A DNA stretch of 49,449 bases from Desulforadius tongensis (GTDB lineage: Bacteria; Bacillota; Desulfotomaculia; Desulfotomaculales; Desulfohalotomaculaceae), in contig NZ_JAFBCW010000018.1 of the NCBI RefSeq assembly GCF_016907915.1, positions 1 to 49,449 of the forward strand, read 5' to 3'. Position 1 is the first letter of the stretch, and every line of letters begins with the position of its first letter. The notes beneath the pieces are model-generated. The model worked only from the letters and a program-made list of their open reading frames with translations, had not been told where the DNA came from and did not search any database. Made by a program: the position numbers and the translations under genes. Shown here piece after piece: positions 32,456 through 41,364 of the stretch.

Positions 32456-35260
32456 TCATTCTACTTTATAAAGCCAATTTTTTATGTTATTTAACATTTT
32501 AATCTTGTTTCCCCGCATGTGGCTGCTTACCGGAAGGGAGTTGAGAAACTTTTGACCGTACCTTTTATTTACTATCCGTTTATCCAGTATTATCACCGCC
32601 CCCCGGTCGTACCCCGTTCTAATCAGCCTGCCAAAGCCCTGCTTAAATTTAATTACCGCTTCCGGCAGGCTGAAATGGCGAAACCCGTCTTTATTTTCTT
32701 TAGCCAGCGCTTCCAGGCGTGCCTCTACCACCGGAACGTTGGGCGGCCAAAACGGCAGCTTTACCAGCACCACACAGGATAATGCCCGGCCGGGAATATC
32801 CAGGCCTTCCCAAAAACTGGCCGCACCAAACAGCACTGCCCGTTCACTTTCTTTAAATTCTTCCACCAGTCTTGTTCTTCCGCCATCTATGTCGTGGCCA
32901 AGGAGCAGTATATCCTGTTCTTCCAGCTGAGGTTTTAAACAATAGTACACCTTTTTTAAAACTTTATGCGCGGTAAAAAGCACCAGGGTACGGCCCCCTG
33001 AAACGGCTGCAATTTCACCGATCACCTCTGCTAAAGACTGTAAATATTCTTCCTCGGGTACTGTGCCGGGGGCGGGTAAATCGTTTAACACATACAACAG
33101 GCTCTGCCGGTCGTAGGCAAAGGGAGAATCTACCCGCAGCGTTTTTAGTTTATCAGGTTTTAGTAAATTAAGTCCACTGCGCTCTATAAAATGATCAAAG
33201 GAACCATCCACCGTCAGTGTAGCCGAGGTAAATATCACACAATTCTTCTCGCTGTACAGTGTGCTGTGCAGCAACTCCCCCACTTTAACCGGTACTGCGT
33301 GAATGGATATATGACCCGCTCCTTCTTCATTTACCTCGCCCTCTATCCAGTGCACCGTAATATCACTGTTACAATCACAGGTAAATGATATATCAGCCGC
33401 CAGTACTAATCCTGCTTCTGCCACCAACGCAGCTTCCCTGGCCACTTCACTTTCCCCGTCAATCATCTGACCTTCTATTTCTGCAGCCGTCTTTTGCAGG
33501 TGTTCAGACAGGGAATTGATACGCTGCACCAGGTTTTCAATTTCCACCTGCATAGATGAAAAATCGGTACCTTTTTTCAGCCGCACAGTGCACCTGGTTT
33601 GCTCAGGGTTCTGTTTTTTGGCAGCCAGGAAATGGGAAATACCGGCAAAAAATATTTCCGCCGCTTCCCGCACTTTATATTGTAATTCTTTTAAACCGGC
33701 CATATTTTCCAGCCACTGTCCCTGCTCCCCGGGTGCAGGCAGCTCTGCCAGCCTGGCGGTGATTTTGGAAACCCTGGTCAACCAGCGCGCTACCCCCGCC
33801 CTATTCACCTCTGTACCCAGGTGTTTGGTGGCAGCGTCTTCCAAATGGTGTGCTTCGTCTATTACCAGCACTTTATAAGCAGGTAATACCCTGCTTTCCA
33901 CCGCAATGTCTGAAAAAACCAGTGAATGATTGGCAATTATTATATCCGCTTGTTCCGCCCGGCGCTTGAGCCGGTTAACAAAGCACATTCTACGAAAGTA
34001 ACGGCATTTTTTGCCCAAACAACCATCGCTTTCGGCACAAACATTCTTCCACAGTTCAAAATCATCACCGTAGAAATTCAGCTCACTTCTATCCCCGGTA
34101 TCTGTTAGCGTAAGCCATACTAATATACGGGCGTAGAAACCCGCTTCTTTGGAATTGATATTTTTATCCCCCAGGGCTGCATACCAGCGGCGCAGGCAGA
34201 GAAAGTTACTGCGCCCCTTAACCAGGCAGGCTTTAAAATTCATACCGGAAAGGGACTGCAGCAGCGGTACATCCTTATGGCACAATTGTTCCTGCAGGTT
34301 TATGGTATGGGTGGACAGCACCACCTTTTGCCTGTTTTTTTTCGCCCACAGGACAGAGGGTAAAAGATAGGCCATGCTTTTACCGGTACCGGTACCGGCC
34401 TCTGACAGCAGGTAATGCCCATTGTTCAAAGACCGGGTAACCGCCCTGGCCATGGCCAGCTGCTGGGGGCGGTATTCATAATTTTTTATTACTTTACTCA
34501 GCAGCCCATCCTGGCCTAAATAACTGCTCACTTCATTTTCATCTACGGGCTGGAAGCCGTCTTCCCCCTGCCGGTTCCTGTATTGGAAAACCAGCTCTTC
34601 TTTCGGCGGCCGCAAACCGGTGATGGTGGCTATCCTGCGGTTGGAAAATTCCTTTGCCTTTCTCTGCCCCACCTGCTGTATTACGGTAAACCAGGGAGAA
34701 TGGGATTTTTCTAACAGAGTTATTAAGTCCAGCAGCAGGGGAATTTCAAACATGGACAAACGGTGCACCAGTTCCACCGCCAAAAATGCCGCTCCCCGGG
34801 CATCTTCCAGTGCCCGGTGCTTTACCGGCAGATCAACTGCGCACAATTTACAAAGGGTTTCCAGCCGGTGGTTAGCGGCATTGGGCAAAACTATGCGGGC
34901 CAATTCCACCGTATCGTAAATAACATTATTAATGGGATTGGCCAACGACCTACCCATGGCTGCAGAAATGAAATTTCTGTCAAACTGAACATTATGACCG
35001 AGGAGGGGATTATCGCCAATGAACTCTATTACTTCAGGCAAAATTTCTTCTATACCCGGGGCTTCAAGCAGCATTTCATCAGTAATTCCGGTTAACCTCT
35101 TTACTTTCACAGGTAATCTCATTCCCGGGTTAACCAGGGAATGATAAGATGCAGTTTCCACCCCATCCACCAGCTTCACCATTCCCACTTCAATTATCTT
35201 GTCCTTTTGCGGGTCGGTTCCGGTGGTTTCCAGATCTAAAGCCACATAAGTTCCATACAA
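32456..35260 (-). CDS. dinG: DinG-family helicase with N-terminal DnaQ-like exonuclease
   Basis: Protein of 934 aa. The N-terminal exonuclease domain of the DEDDh type has DLETTGTDP (9-17), GHNVQFDRNF (near 92) and HRALEDARGA (near 148). The XPD/DinG-type helicase has the Walker A EAGTGTGKSMAYLLP near 287 and the DEAH box LVIDEAHHLED near 465. Four cysteines in CAESDGCLGKKC and RRMC (near 407-425) look like the FeS-cluster ligands of XPD/DinG helicases. The C-terminal motif VI region is FGRLIRTGYDRG. The start is TTG at 35260 with only a weak ribosome binding site. Acts in repair of stalled forks and damaged DNA (family knowledge). Confidence 0.9.
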   Translation of the reverse strand: MYGTYVALDLETTGTDPQKDKIIEVGMVKLVDGVETASYHSLVNPGMRLPVKVKRLTGITDEMLLEAPGIEEILPEVIEFIGDNPLLGHNVQFDRNFISAAMGRSLANPINNVIYDTVELARIVLPNAANHRLETLCKLCAVDLPVKHRALEDARGAAFLAVELVHRLSMFEIPLLLDLITLLEKSHSPWFTVIQQVGQRKAKEFSNRRIATITGLRPPKEELVFQYRNRQGEDGFQPVDENEVSSYLGQDGLLSKVIKNYEYRPQQLAMARAVTRSLNNGHYLLSEAGTGTGKSMAYLLPSVLWAKKNRQKVVLSTHTINLQEQLCHKDVPLLQSLSGMNFKACLVKGRSNFLCLRRWYAALGDKNINSKEAGFYARILVWLTLTDTGDRSELNFYGDDFELWKNVCAESDGCLGKKCRYFRRMCFVNRLKRRAEQADIIIANHSLVFSDIAVESRVLPAYKVLVIDEAHHLEDAATKHLGTEVNRAGVARWLTRVSKITARLAELPAPGEQGQWLENMAGLKELQYKVREAAEIFFAGISHFLAAKKQNPEQTRCTVRLKKGTDFSSMQVEIENLVQRINSLSEHLQKTAAEIEGQMIDGESEVAREAALVAEAGLVLAADISFTCDCNSDITVHWIEGEVNEEGAGHISIHAVPVKVGELLHSTLYSEKNCVIFTSATLTVDGSFDHFIERSGLNLLKPDKLKTLRVDSPFAYDRQSLLYVLNDLPAPGTVPEEEYLQSLAEVIGEIAAVSGGRTLVLFTAHKVLKKVYYCLKPQLEEQDILLLGHDIDGGRTRLVEEFKESERAVLFGAASFWEGLDIPGRALSCVVLVKLPFWPPNVPVVEARLEALAKENKDGFRHFSLPEAVIKFKQGFGRLIRTGYDRGAVIILDKRIVNKRYGQKFLNSLPVSSHMRGNKIKMLNNIKNWLYKVE

Positions 35261-35347
35261 AATTCATACACCCACTGTTTCTAAAATTAATACGGTTAGT
35301 ACTTACTTGCACCCAAACAAGTTTGCTGCCAATTGTGTATCCCGGGC

Positions 35348-35719
35348 TTAGTTTGGCAGCTGCTGATCCACAGGCGCTTCCTTCTTATTTGTACTGCCGG
35401 TATCGCCGCTTTCAGGCCGCTGTTTTTGACCTTCCTCCAGCTGTATTTTCCCGGCATTAAATTTCTCCAGTTCACTGGCCAGCCGCTGGTTTTGGGCAGT
35501 TAGTTCACGTATTTTCATCATTGTACGCAGCTGCCTGGGCAAACCAAATAAAATGGTAATCAACGAGCCTCCGGCCACACTGCTTAAAATCACCAGCACC
35601 AGTGAAATATCGGAAAAGCGCCAGCCTAAAAATTTAATATCCACCGCTGTGGCGTTTTGTACGGCAAAAACAGCAACTGCCAGGGCAAATACCAGGCCTA
35701 ACACCACATAAAACTGCAT
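35348..35719 (-). CDS. LapA/DUF1049-domain membrane protein
   Basis: Protein of 123 aa with two membrane helices (VVLGLVFALAVAVFAVQNA and ISLVLVILSSVAGGSLITILF) and a short basic, coiled-coil C-terminal tail (LTAQNQRLASELEKFNAG onward). The spacing and the FAVQNATAVDIKFLGWRF segment match the LapA/DUF1049 family, involved in envelope assembly in other bacteria. The function here is unknown. ATG at 35719 follows AGGGGTGAC. Confidence 0.8.
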   Translation of the reverse strand: MQFYVVLGLVFALAVAVFAVQNATAVDIKFLGWRFSDISLVLVILSSVAGGSLITILFGLPRQLRTMMKIRELTAQNQRLASELEKFNAGKIQLEEGQKQRPESGDTGSTNKKEAPVDQQLPN

Positions 35720-35756
35720 TGCGTCACCCCTAAATTAAAAGAAAGAAATTAATATA

Positions 35757-36965
35757 TTAAATTCGCCTTTTGTTGGCAAATTCCTCTATCGCTGTATTAT
35801 ATATAAGTTTTACCGGCACACCGTTTAATTTGGCTGCTTGCAGACAATCCTCATACTCGGGAGCAATGTTTAAAATTTTATCCTGCTGCCGGGCCACCTT
35901 TACCCTCACCGTACCGTAACGGGTTTTTACCGGCACCAATTCTCTCTCCAGCATCCTGCGTTTGGCGGTATAACTGCGGTAGCCGATGGTGGTAGTTTCC
36001 TCCAGCAGTATTTGCCCCAAACGCTGCTCCAAACCCGGTGGTGCTATCAGGTGCAGTACCGTTCCGGGACGCCCCTTTTTCATTAGCACCGGAGATATAT
36101 ATACATCCAACGCACCGCTGTCCAGCAGCCGCTGGACAGCGGCGCTGTAAAATTCCGGGTTCATGTCATCTATATTGGCCTCAATCACCTGTACGGTGTC
36201 TGTATCATTTTCACTGCTAAAACTGCTTTTCAGTTCGCCTATATGCACCCGCAGCAGGTTGGGGATGGGTAATTCCCGTTCCCCACTGCCATAGCCCACA
36301 GCAGAGGTAACCATCTCGGGCATTGGTTCAAATTGTGTACAAACGGTGGTCAATATTGCTGCCCCGGTGGGGGTTACCATTTCCTCTTGAATATCTCCAT
36401 GGCGGCAGGGTACCCCTTGCAACAGCTCCACGGTGGCCGGGGCAGGCACCGGGATGATGCCGTGGGCACAATGTACAAAACCGGTACCGGTGGTAAGGGG
36501 GGACGATATCACCTTTTCAACTCCCAGTTTGTACAGCCCCACCGCGGCACCGACTATGTCAATAATGGCGTCCAGCGCTCCCACTTCATGAAAGTGTATC
36601 TGGTCAACGGTGGTGTCGTGGACTTTCGCCTCGGCCGCCGCCAGTCTCTCAAATATTTTCAGCGCCGTTTCTTTCACCGGTTGATCCAACGTGCTGCCAT
36701 TAATTATCTGCCGGATGTGATGCAAATTGCGGTGGTGATGATGGTGATGTTCGTAATCATGATGATGGTGTTCCACGTGTACAATAAATTTTGTACCGGT
36801 TATCCCGTGCTTCTTTACTTTTTTTGCTTCCACCCGCCAGCCATCAAGGTTAAGTTTGTTTAATTCCGCTTTTAATTCTTCTAGGGACAAGCCGGCATCC
36901 AGCAGTGCTCCCACTATCATATCGCCGGCAATCCCGGAAAAACAATCAAAATAAGCTGCTTTCAT
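35757..36965 (-). CDS. larC: Nickel-pincer cofactor biosynthesis protein LarC
   Basis: Protein of 402 aa that inserts nickel into the pincer nucleotide (CTP-dependent cyclometallase), the last step of the lactate racemase cofactor. The N-terminus is MKAAYFDCFSGIAGDMIVGAL. A His-rich stretch at residues 66-83 (about 12 His, with EHHHHDYEHHHHHH) is a likely nickel store. Both LarC1 and LarC2 parts are in one continuous frame, unlike L. plantarum, where a frameshift joins them. It overlaps larB by four bases. No larA-type racemase is in the window. Confidence 0.93.
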   Translation of the reverse strand: MKAAYFDCFSGIAGDMIVGALLDAGLSLEELKAELNKLNLDGWRVEAKKVKKHGITGTKFIVHVEHHHHDYEHHHHHHRNLHHIRQIINGSTLDQPVKETALKIFERLAAAEAKVHDTTVDQIHFHEVGALDAIIDIVGAAVGLYKLGVEKVISSPLTTGTGFVHCAHGIIPVPAPATVELLQGVPCRHGDIQEEMVTPTGAAILTTVCTQFEPMPEMVTSAVGYGSGERELPIPNLLRVHIGELKSSFSSENDTDTVQVIEANIDDMNPEFYSAAVQRLLDSGALDVYISPVLMKKGRPGTVLHLIAPPGLEQRLGQILLEETTTIGYRSYTAKRRMLERELVPVKTRYGTVRVKVARQQDKILNIAPEYEDCLQAAKLNGVPVKLIYNTAIEEFANKRRI

Positions 36966-37720
36966 TGTTCAACCTCTCCCAATTTATTTATTAGTGATGC
37001 TGTGTAACCAGCACCGAAACCGTTATCAATATTAACAACCGTTACCCCGGCACAACAACTGTTCAGCATAGCCAAAAGAGCGGCTAAACCATTAAAAGCG
37101 GCCCCGTAACCAACGCTGGTGGGCACCGCCACCACCGGCTTATCCACCAGACCGCCCACCACACTGGGCAGTGCTCCCTCCATGCCGGCCACCACCACCA
37201 GCACCCGGGCCTTTTCCAAAAGACTCCAGTTCATCAACAGGCGGTGCAGCCCGGCCACTCCCACATCATACAACCGTTCCACTTTATTGCCCATTACTTC
37301 TGCCGTGACGGCTGCTTCTTCAGCCACCGGCAGGTCAGATGTTCCGGCACAAACCACTAGAATGCTGCCCACCTGTTTTTGTTCCCCCTGGTACAGCGCA
37401 ATAACGCCGGGCAGGTGGTAGTATTTAGCCTGGGGTATAACCTTTTTAACTGACGCATACATCTCCGCGCTGGCCCTGGTGGCCAGTACATTGCTGCCGC
37501 CGGCAGCCAGGCTTTGAAAAATTGCCGTAACCTGCTCCACAGTTTTTCCCGCACAATAAATAACTTCAGGAAACCCCCGGCGCAGCCCCCGGTGATGATC
37601 TATCTTGGCAAATCCCAGTTCTTTGTAGGGCATATCTTTAATTAGTGCCAAAGCCTCATCTATACCTGTTTCACCGTTTTTTACCTGCTGCAGCAGTGTT
37701 TTCAACTGTTCTCTGTTCAT
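36962..37720 (-). CDS. larB: Pyridinium-3,5-biscarboxylic acid mononucleotide synthase LarB
   Basis: Protein of 252 aa with a C-terminal PurE/AIR-carboxylase-like domain (VVCAGTSDLPVAEEAAVTAEVMG near 122, VAGMEGALPSVVGGLVDKPVVAVPTSVGYGA near 177). LarB carboxylates and hydrolyses nicotinic acid adenine dinucleotide in the first step of nickel-pincer cofactor synthesis. The segment DHHRGLRRGFPEVIYCAGKT near 42 is typical of the family. It overlaps larE and larC by four bases each, so the three are an operon. Confidence 0.93.
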   Translation of the reverse strand: MNREQLKTLLQQVKNGETGIDEALALIKDMPYKELGFAKIDHHRGLRRGFPEVIYCAGKTVEQVTAIFQSLAAGGSNVLATRASAEMYASVKKVIPQAKYYHLPGVIALYQGEQKQVGSILVVCAGTSDLPVAEEAAVTAEVMGNKVERLYDVGVAGLHRLLMNWSLLEKARVLVVVAGMEGALPSVVGGLVDKPVVAVPTSVGYGAAFNGLAALLAMLNSCCAGVTVVNIDNGFGAGYTASLINKLGEVEQ

Positions 37721-38532
37721 TTTTCACCATCCCGATTCTGATTAATGGCTTTGTTCATACTGCCGCTGCTAAAACCATTTAAATCCACAGTAACATAAGT
37801 ATAACCGATGGCTTCAAAATGCCGGCAGATATATTCCTTGTTACTAATTAACTCAGCCACCTGCTGCGGCAGCACTTCAATGCGGGCTATATCACCGTGA
37901 TCCCGCACCCGCACCTGGGTAAATCCCAAGTTGAGCAGTAATTCTTCCGCCTCGGCAATGCGCTGCAGACGCCGGGGAGTAATTGGCTGGCCGTAGGGTA
38001 TCCTGGTGGCCAGGCAGGACTGGGACGGCGCATTCCAGGTGGGCAGCCCCCACATTTTAGATATCTGCCGCACTTCCGCCTTGGTTAAACCGGCCTGCTG
38101 CAGCGGGCTTTTGACATCCAGCCGGCGCACCGCCATCATACCGGGACGATGGTCAGTATTGTCGTCCAAGTTTGACCCTTCCGCCACCACTTGATACCCT
38201 TTATCCCGGGCAATTTTTTTTAACCTGCTCAGCCGTAAATATTTGCAGTGATAACAGCGGTCAGGGTTATTGCGTATAAAAGGCCGGTAATCAAGTTCAT
38301 CACTTTTTACCACCAGGTGCTTTACACCAAGCGCTGCCGCCACCTTGACAGCTCGCTGCAGTTCCCTGCGGGTAAAGGTCTCAGATATTAAAGTTACCGC
38401 CAGCACTTTATCCCCCAGTGCTCTTTGGGCCGCTGCCAGCAGCAGGGCACTGTCTGCTCCACCGGAGTAGGCTACCAGTATACTCCGGTATGAAGATAAA
38501 ATCTGTTTTAATTTATCAATTTTATTGTTAAT
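37717..38532 (-). CDS. larE: ATP-dependent sacrificial sulfur transferase LarE (ATT start)
   Basis: PP-loop enzyme of 271 aa that thiolates the pincer precursor. The PP-loop VAYSGGADSALL lies near residues 19-30, RCYHCKYLRL near 83 and the sulfur-donor cysteine in SQSCLATRIPYG near 169-180. A frame opened at the first ATG/GTG/TTG (38406) would lose the PP-loop, so the gene must begin further upstream. The open frame runs back to a TAG at 38533-38535, and the only plausible start is ATT at 38532, preceded by AAGTGGTGAT. The resulting length is close to L. plantarum LarE (276 aa). The codon before the TAG is ATG. Confidence 0.85.
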   Translation of the reverse strand: MNNKIDKLKQILSSYRSILVAYSGGADSALLLAAAQRALGDKVLAVTLISETFTRRELQRAVKVAAALGVKHLVVKSDELDYRPFIRNNPDRCYHCKYLRLSRLKKIARDKGYQVVAEGSNLDDNTDHRPGMMAVRRLDVKSPLQQAGLTKAEVRQISKMWGLPTWNAPSQSCLATRIPYGQPITPRRLQRIAEAEELLLNLGFTQVRVRDHGDIARIEVLPQQVAELISNKEYICRHFEAIGYTYVTVDLNGFSSGSMNKAINQNRDGEK

Positions 38533-38638
38533 CTACATCACCACTTTCCTAATTATTATCATACACTTTTTGCCAGGTTAAAAAAAGGAGAAACGTTATT
38601 TGATATGGTATACTACTCTGAAAAAGGTTGGTGAAAAA

Positions 38639-39367
38639 ATGATTAAATATTACACAGTCGAAGAAACACAAAGGTCTTTAGCTTATATCGAAGAACTGGT
38701 GGGCCAGGGTTGGATGGAAAAATGGGTACATAACATTAGGGATAATCACGGCAGAATGCATCATAACAACATCCCACCACTGGCGGTACGCTGGCTTAAG
38801 GCCAGTGATGAAATTGGTTATGCACAGCTTACCGGCTGTCTTAACCCTTCTGAAGAAACATTAAGGTTGGCAAATTTAGGAGAAAACTTATATACCTTAA
38901 GAAACACACCGGGTTTTAGGGAACAAATCCCCCTTATTAAAGGTGATATTAATATTTTTCGCCGCCTTTGTTACCGGCTGAGCGTAGCCGCAGATTACGC
39001 AGGGCAAAAAATTAAAGTTATTTTACAAAACGGCACGGAAAAACATGATTTGCTGGTACAGGCTGAAGAGAAAAAAACGGTTGTTACCACCGCCCCGCTG
39101 ATTCAAAACATCAACGAGATTGCTGCCGTTACTGCAGCAGCATTGAAAAGTGCCCTCTCCAAGCTGCCAAACAGCAGGGGCATGGTATATTTAGACCTGC
39201 CCCTTCCGGCTGCATTTTCGCCCCAGAAACTGCTGCAGCAGGTTAAAGAACAGCTGCAGATAAACGTTGAAGTGCCGGACAGTACACAGGTTGTACTTTC
39301 CACCACCTTTGCGGAAAAAAATGGTGCCCAAATGGGACTGCGCAGGGTTTGGTACGAATGGAATTAA
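38639..39367 (+). CDS. Hypothetical protein
   Basis: Cytoplasmic protein of 242 aa, beginning MIKYYTVEETQRSLAYIEEL. I recognise no family, motif, signal peptide or membrane segment. The N-terminal half has a charged, His-containing stretch (RDNHGRMHHNNIPP) and the C-terminal half looks alpha/beta. ATG at 38639 has GGTTGGTGA before it; an in-frame TTG at 38600 has a good GGAG nine bases upstream and would add 13 residues. Divergent from the lar operon and 54 bases before the flavoprotein gene, with which it may be co-transcribed. Confidence 0.6.
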   Translation: MIKYYTVEETQRSLAYIEELVGQGWMEKWVHNIRDNHGRMHHNNIPPLAVRWLKASDEIGYAQLTGCLNPSEETLRLANLGENLYTLRNTPGFREQIPLIKGDINIFRRLCYRLSVAADYAGQKIKVILQNGTEKHDLLVQAEEKKTVVTTAPLIQNINEIAAVTAAALKSALSKLPNSRGMVYLDLPLPAAFSPQKLLQQVKEQLQINVEVPDSTQVVLSTTFAEKNGAQMGLRRVWYEWN

Positions 39368-39421
39368 AAGAATAACTTTTTTACTCCTCCAGCATACTAT
39401 TATTACTTGGAGGTGTAAATT

Positions 39422-40297
39422 GTGAACGAAACAAACTATGAAATAGCAATTATCGGTTGCGGTCCTGCCGGGTTATCTGCCGCGATTAACACCAAAGTAC
39501 GGGGAAAAAAGCTGGTTTTACTGGGCTCTGAGTTTTGTACCCCTAAACTGCATAAAGCCCCCCACGTTAACAATTACCTGGGATTTCACAGCATCGGCGG
39601 CGAGGAATTAAGGCAAAAATTTTTAGGACATGTAAAAGCCATGGGAATTGAAATACTTCGCAGCCGGGTAACGGGCATAATACCGCAGGACGATGGTTTT
39701 GCCATCCAGGCCAGGGATAAGATATTTTACGCCCGGGCAGTGGTGCTGGCCACCGGTGTCAGTGTGGCCAAGCTGCTGCCGGGAGAAGAAGAAAAATTGG
39801 GATTAGGTGTAAGCTACTGTGCCACCTGTGACGGCGGGTTGTATAGAAACCGCACCGTGGCAGTGCTGGCTTATTCCCCAGAAGGAATTGAAGAGGCCAA
39901 CTACCTGGCAGGTATCTGCCGGAAGGTTTATCTCTTGCCCCTCTGCAAAGGCAGCCAAGAAATGCGTTCTAAAATTCATGAGCAGGTAGAAGTTATTGCC
40001 GATCAAAAACCCCTATCTATTGAAGGGGATAATTTGGTTTCTGCTTTAAAATTATCCCACCGCACGCTGGAAGTGGAAGGCGTATTTATCATCCGCGATG
40101 CCGTACTGCCGGACAAGCTGGTTCCCGGGCTGGAAATAGAAAACGGGGCCGTCAAAATAAACCGCGACCTGTCTACCAATATACCGGGGTTGTACGCCGC
40201 CGGCGATAACACCGGCCAGCCTTATCAACTGGCCAAAGCAGTGGGAGAAGGTCAGGTGGCGGCACTAAATGCGGTAAAATACATAGACAACAAATAA
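39422..40297 (+). CDS. Thioredoxin-reductase-like flavoprotein with altered nucleotide site
   Basis: Protein of 291 aa with the FAD Rossmann motif IIGCGPAGLSAAINT (residues 10-24), the redox CxxC in SYCATCDG near 131-138, and the C-terminal FAD motif GLYAAGDNTGQPYQLAKAVGEGQ. The second Rossmann motif of NADPH-dependent TrxB (GGGNSAxEEA) is replaced by AYSPEGIEEANYLA near 153, and the HRRxxxR phosphate-binding motif is missing. It therefore probably does not use NADPH. Ferredoxin-dependent flavin thioredoxin reductases of clostridia have such a loss (family knowledge). The start is GTG at 39422 behind GGAGG. Confidence 0.8.
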   Translation: MNETNYEIAIIGCGPAGLSAAINTKVRGKKLVLLGSEFCTPKLHKAPHVNNYLGFHSIGGEELRQKFLGHVKAMGIEILRSRVTGIIPQDDGFAIQARDKIFYARAVVLATGVSVAKLLPGEEEKLGLGVSYCATCDGGLYRNRTVAVLAYSPEGIEEANYLAGICRKVYLLPLCKGSQEMRSKIHEQVEVIADQKPLSIEGDNLVSALKLSHRTLEVEGVFIIRDAVLPDKLVPGLEIENGAVKINRDLSTNIPGLYAAGDNTGQPYQLAKAVGEGQVAALNAVKYIDNK

Positions 40298-40328
40298 TCC
40301 CCAGCACGTACAGACCCGGCTTTGGCAA

Positions 40329-40379
40329 AAAAGAGCATCTTAAAAAATGCAGATAACATGTTTTTTAAGATGCTCTTTT
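40329..40379. terminator. Bidirectional terminator
   Basis: A 19-bp perfect stem AAAAGAGCATCTTAAAAAA / TTTTTTAAGATGCTCTTTT with T-runs on both strands. It lies between the converging flavoprotein and DUF89 genes and serves both. Confidence 0.9.
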
Positions 40380-40406
40380 ATTTTTTAAAAAAGCCCGGCC
40401 GCTTCC

Positions 40407-41264
40407 TTACCTCGTAAAAAACACAACATCACCCAAATCTGCTCCTGCCACCTGGCTTACACCTTCACACTTTATTTTAAGCAGAAAGAAAATGCGATCT
40501 TTTGCCAGCTCTTCCTGTTCCAGAGATTCAAAATTAGCCTGTCCCTTTGAAATGACAAGATTTGTATCAGCCAACAGTTCCCTCACTTGTTTTGATATTT
40601 TATTGAGAGGCATACCGAGATAGCTGGACCCGGTGGTTATAACTTCTGCCACCCTATCCATTCCTACGTAAACAGCATCTTCCATAGTGGAATCATTTAA
40701 TACCGGGCCGCCTTTAACAACGTATATCACCCTTTTCCCCATACCTACCAGTTCTTCCACCAGCACTTTATCAAATACTATTTCCCCCGCATTGTCCCCC
40801 AAAATGAGTATTTCGTTAACTTTCTCCAGCTTATCAATAAACTTATCATAATCGTCTTTGGAGAAGCCAACTTTTAAACTGTATTTTAAACTGGCATCTA
40901 TATCAAAACTTCTGTTTATTCCCAGGTCAATCACATTTCCCGCTACAGACATTTTAAGGGCATCATAAAGCCTGTCCTCGGATTCCTTTAAGCGGTCCTT
41001 TAATTTCGGGTACAACTCCAGAGCCAGGTCATTTGAATATTTCTTTATTTTTTTATAAGGATCATCGCTGCCAATTTGCTTATATACTTTCATCAGTATT
41101 TCTGTTGAATTTTCCGCCGGGGTCCTGTTTCGATCCATAGTCTTTATGTCATCCATCAGGCGGTATAAAATCTCATGCTGCCTGTCTTCATCCACCCCGG
41201 CCATGTTCATACATGTCACCGCCTGTTTGAGATAACAATGTATACAATCTATATACGCTTTCAT
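40407..41264 (-). CDS. DUF89/ARMT1-like protein (metal-dependent phosphatase family)
   Basis: Protein of 285 aa. It has the N-terminal CIHCYLKQAVTC cysteine motif (residues 6-17) and the DUF89 phosphatase signature LILGDNAGEIVFDKVLVEEL near 148-167, with KGGPVLND and TTGSSYLG further on. Members are metal-dependent phosphatases thought to remove damaged or harmful phosphometabolites. ATG at 41264 follows GGGGGG; a longer in-frame start 24 bases upstream lacks a site. Last gene before the AT-rich accessory region. Confidence 0.85.
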   Translation of the reverse strand: MKAYIDCIHCYLKQAVTCMNMAGVDEDRQHEILYRLMDDIKTMDRNRTPAENSTEILMKVYKQIGSDDPYKKIKKYSNDLALELYPKLKDRLKESEDRLYDALKMSVAGNVIDLGINRSFDIDASLKYSLKVGFSKDDYDKFIDKLEKVNEILILGDNAGEIVFDKVLVEELVGMGKRVIYVVKGGPVLNDSTMEDAVYVGMDRVAEVITTGSSYLGMPLNKISKQVRELLADTNLVISKGQANFESLEQEELAKDRIFFLLKIKCEGVSQVAGADLGDVVFFTR

Positions 41265-41327
41265 ACTGCCCCCCCATTTCAGTATCAACCACTAAATTGA
41301 GTTTAAATCCCTTTGTATATTAAGAAA

Positions 41328-41354
41328 AGCCTTCCAAAATACGGAAGACTTTTT
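41328..41354. terminator. Small hairpin with T-run
   Basis: AGCCTTCC / GGAAGACT (one mismatch) with loop AAAATAC and a following TTTTT on the plus strand. No plus-strand gene ends here, so it may be a leftover from a lost gene or serve a promoter-region function. Confidence 0.4.
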
Positions 41355-41364
41355 CCACACGGGT

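Noticed and set aside
38536-38538. ATG as start of larE
   Set aside because: The next codon is TAG in frame, so it cannot start the protein without amber read-through.
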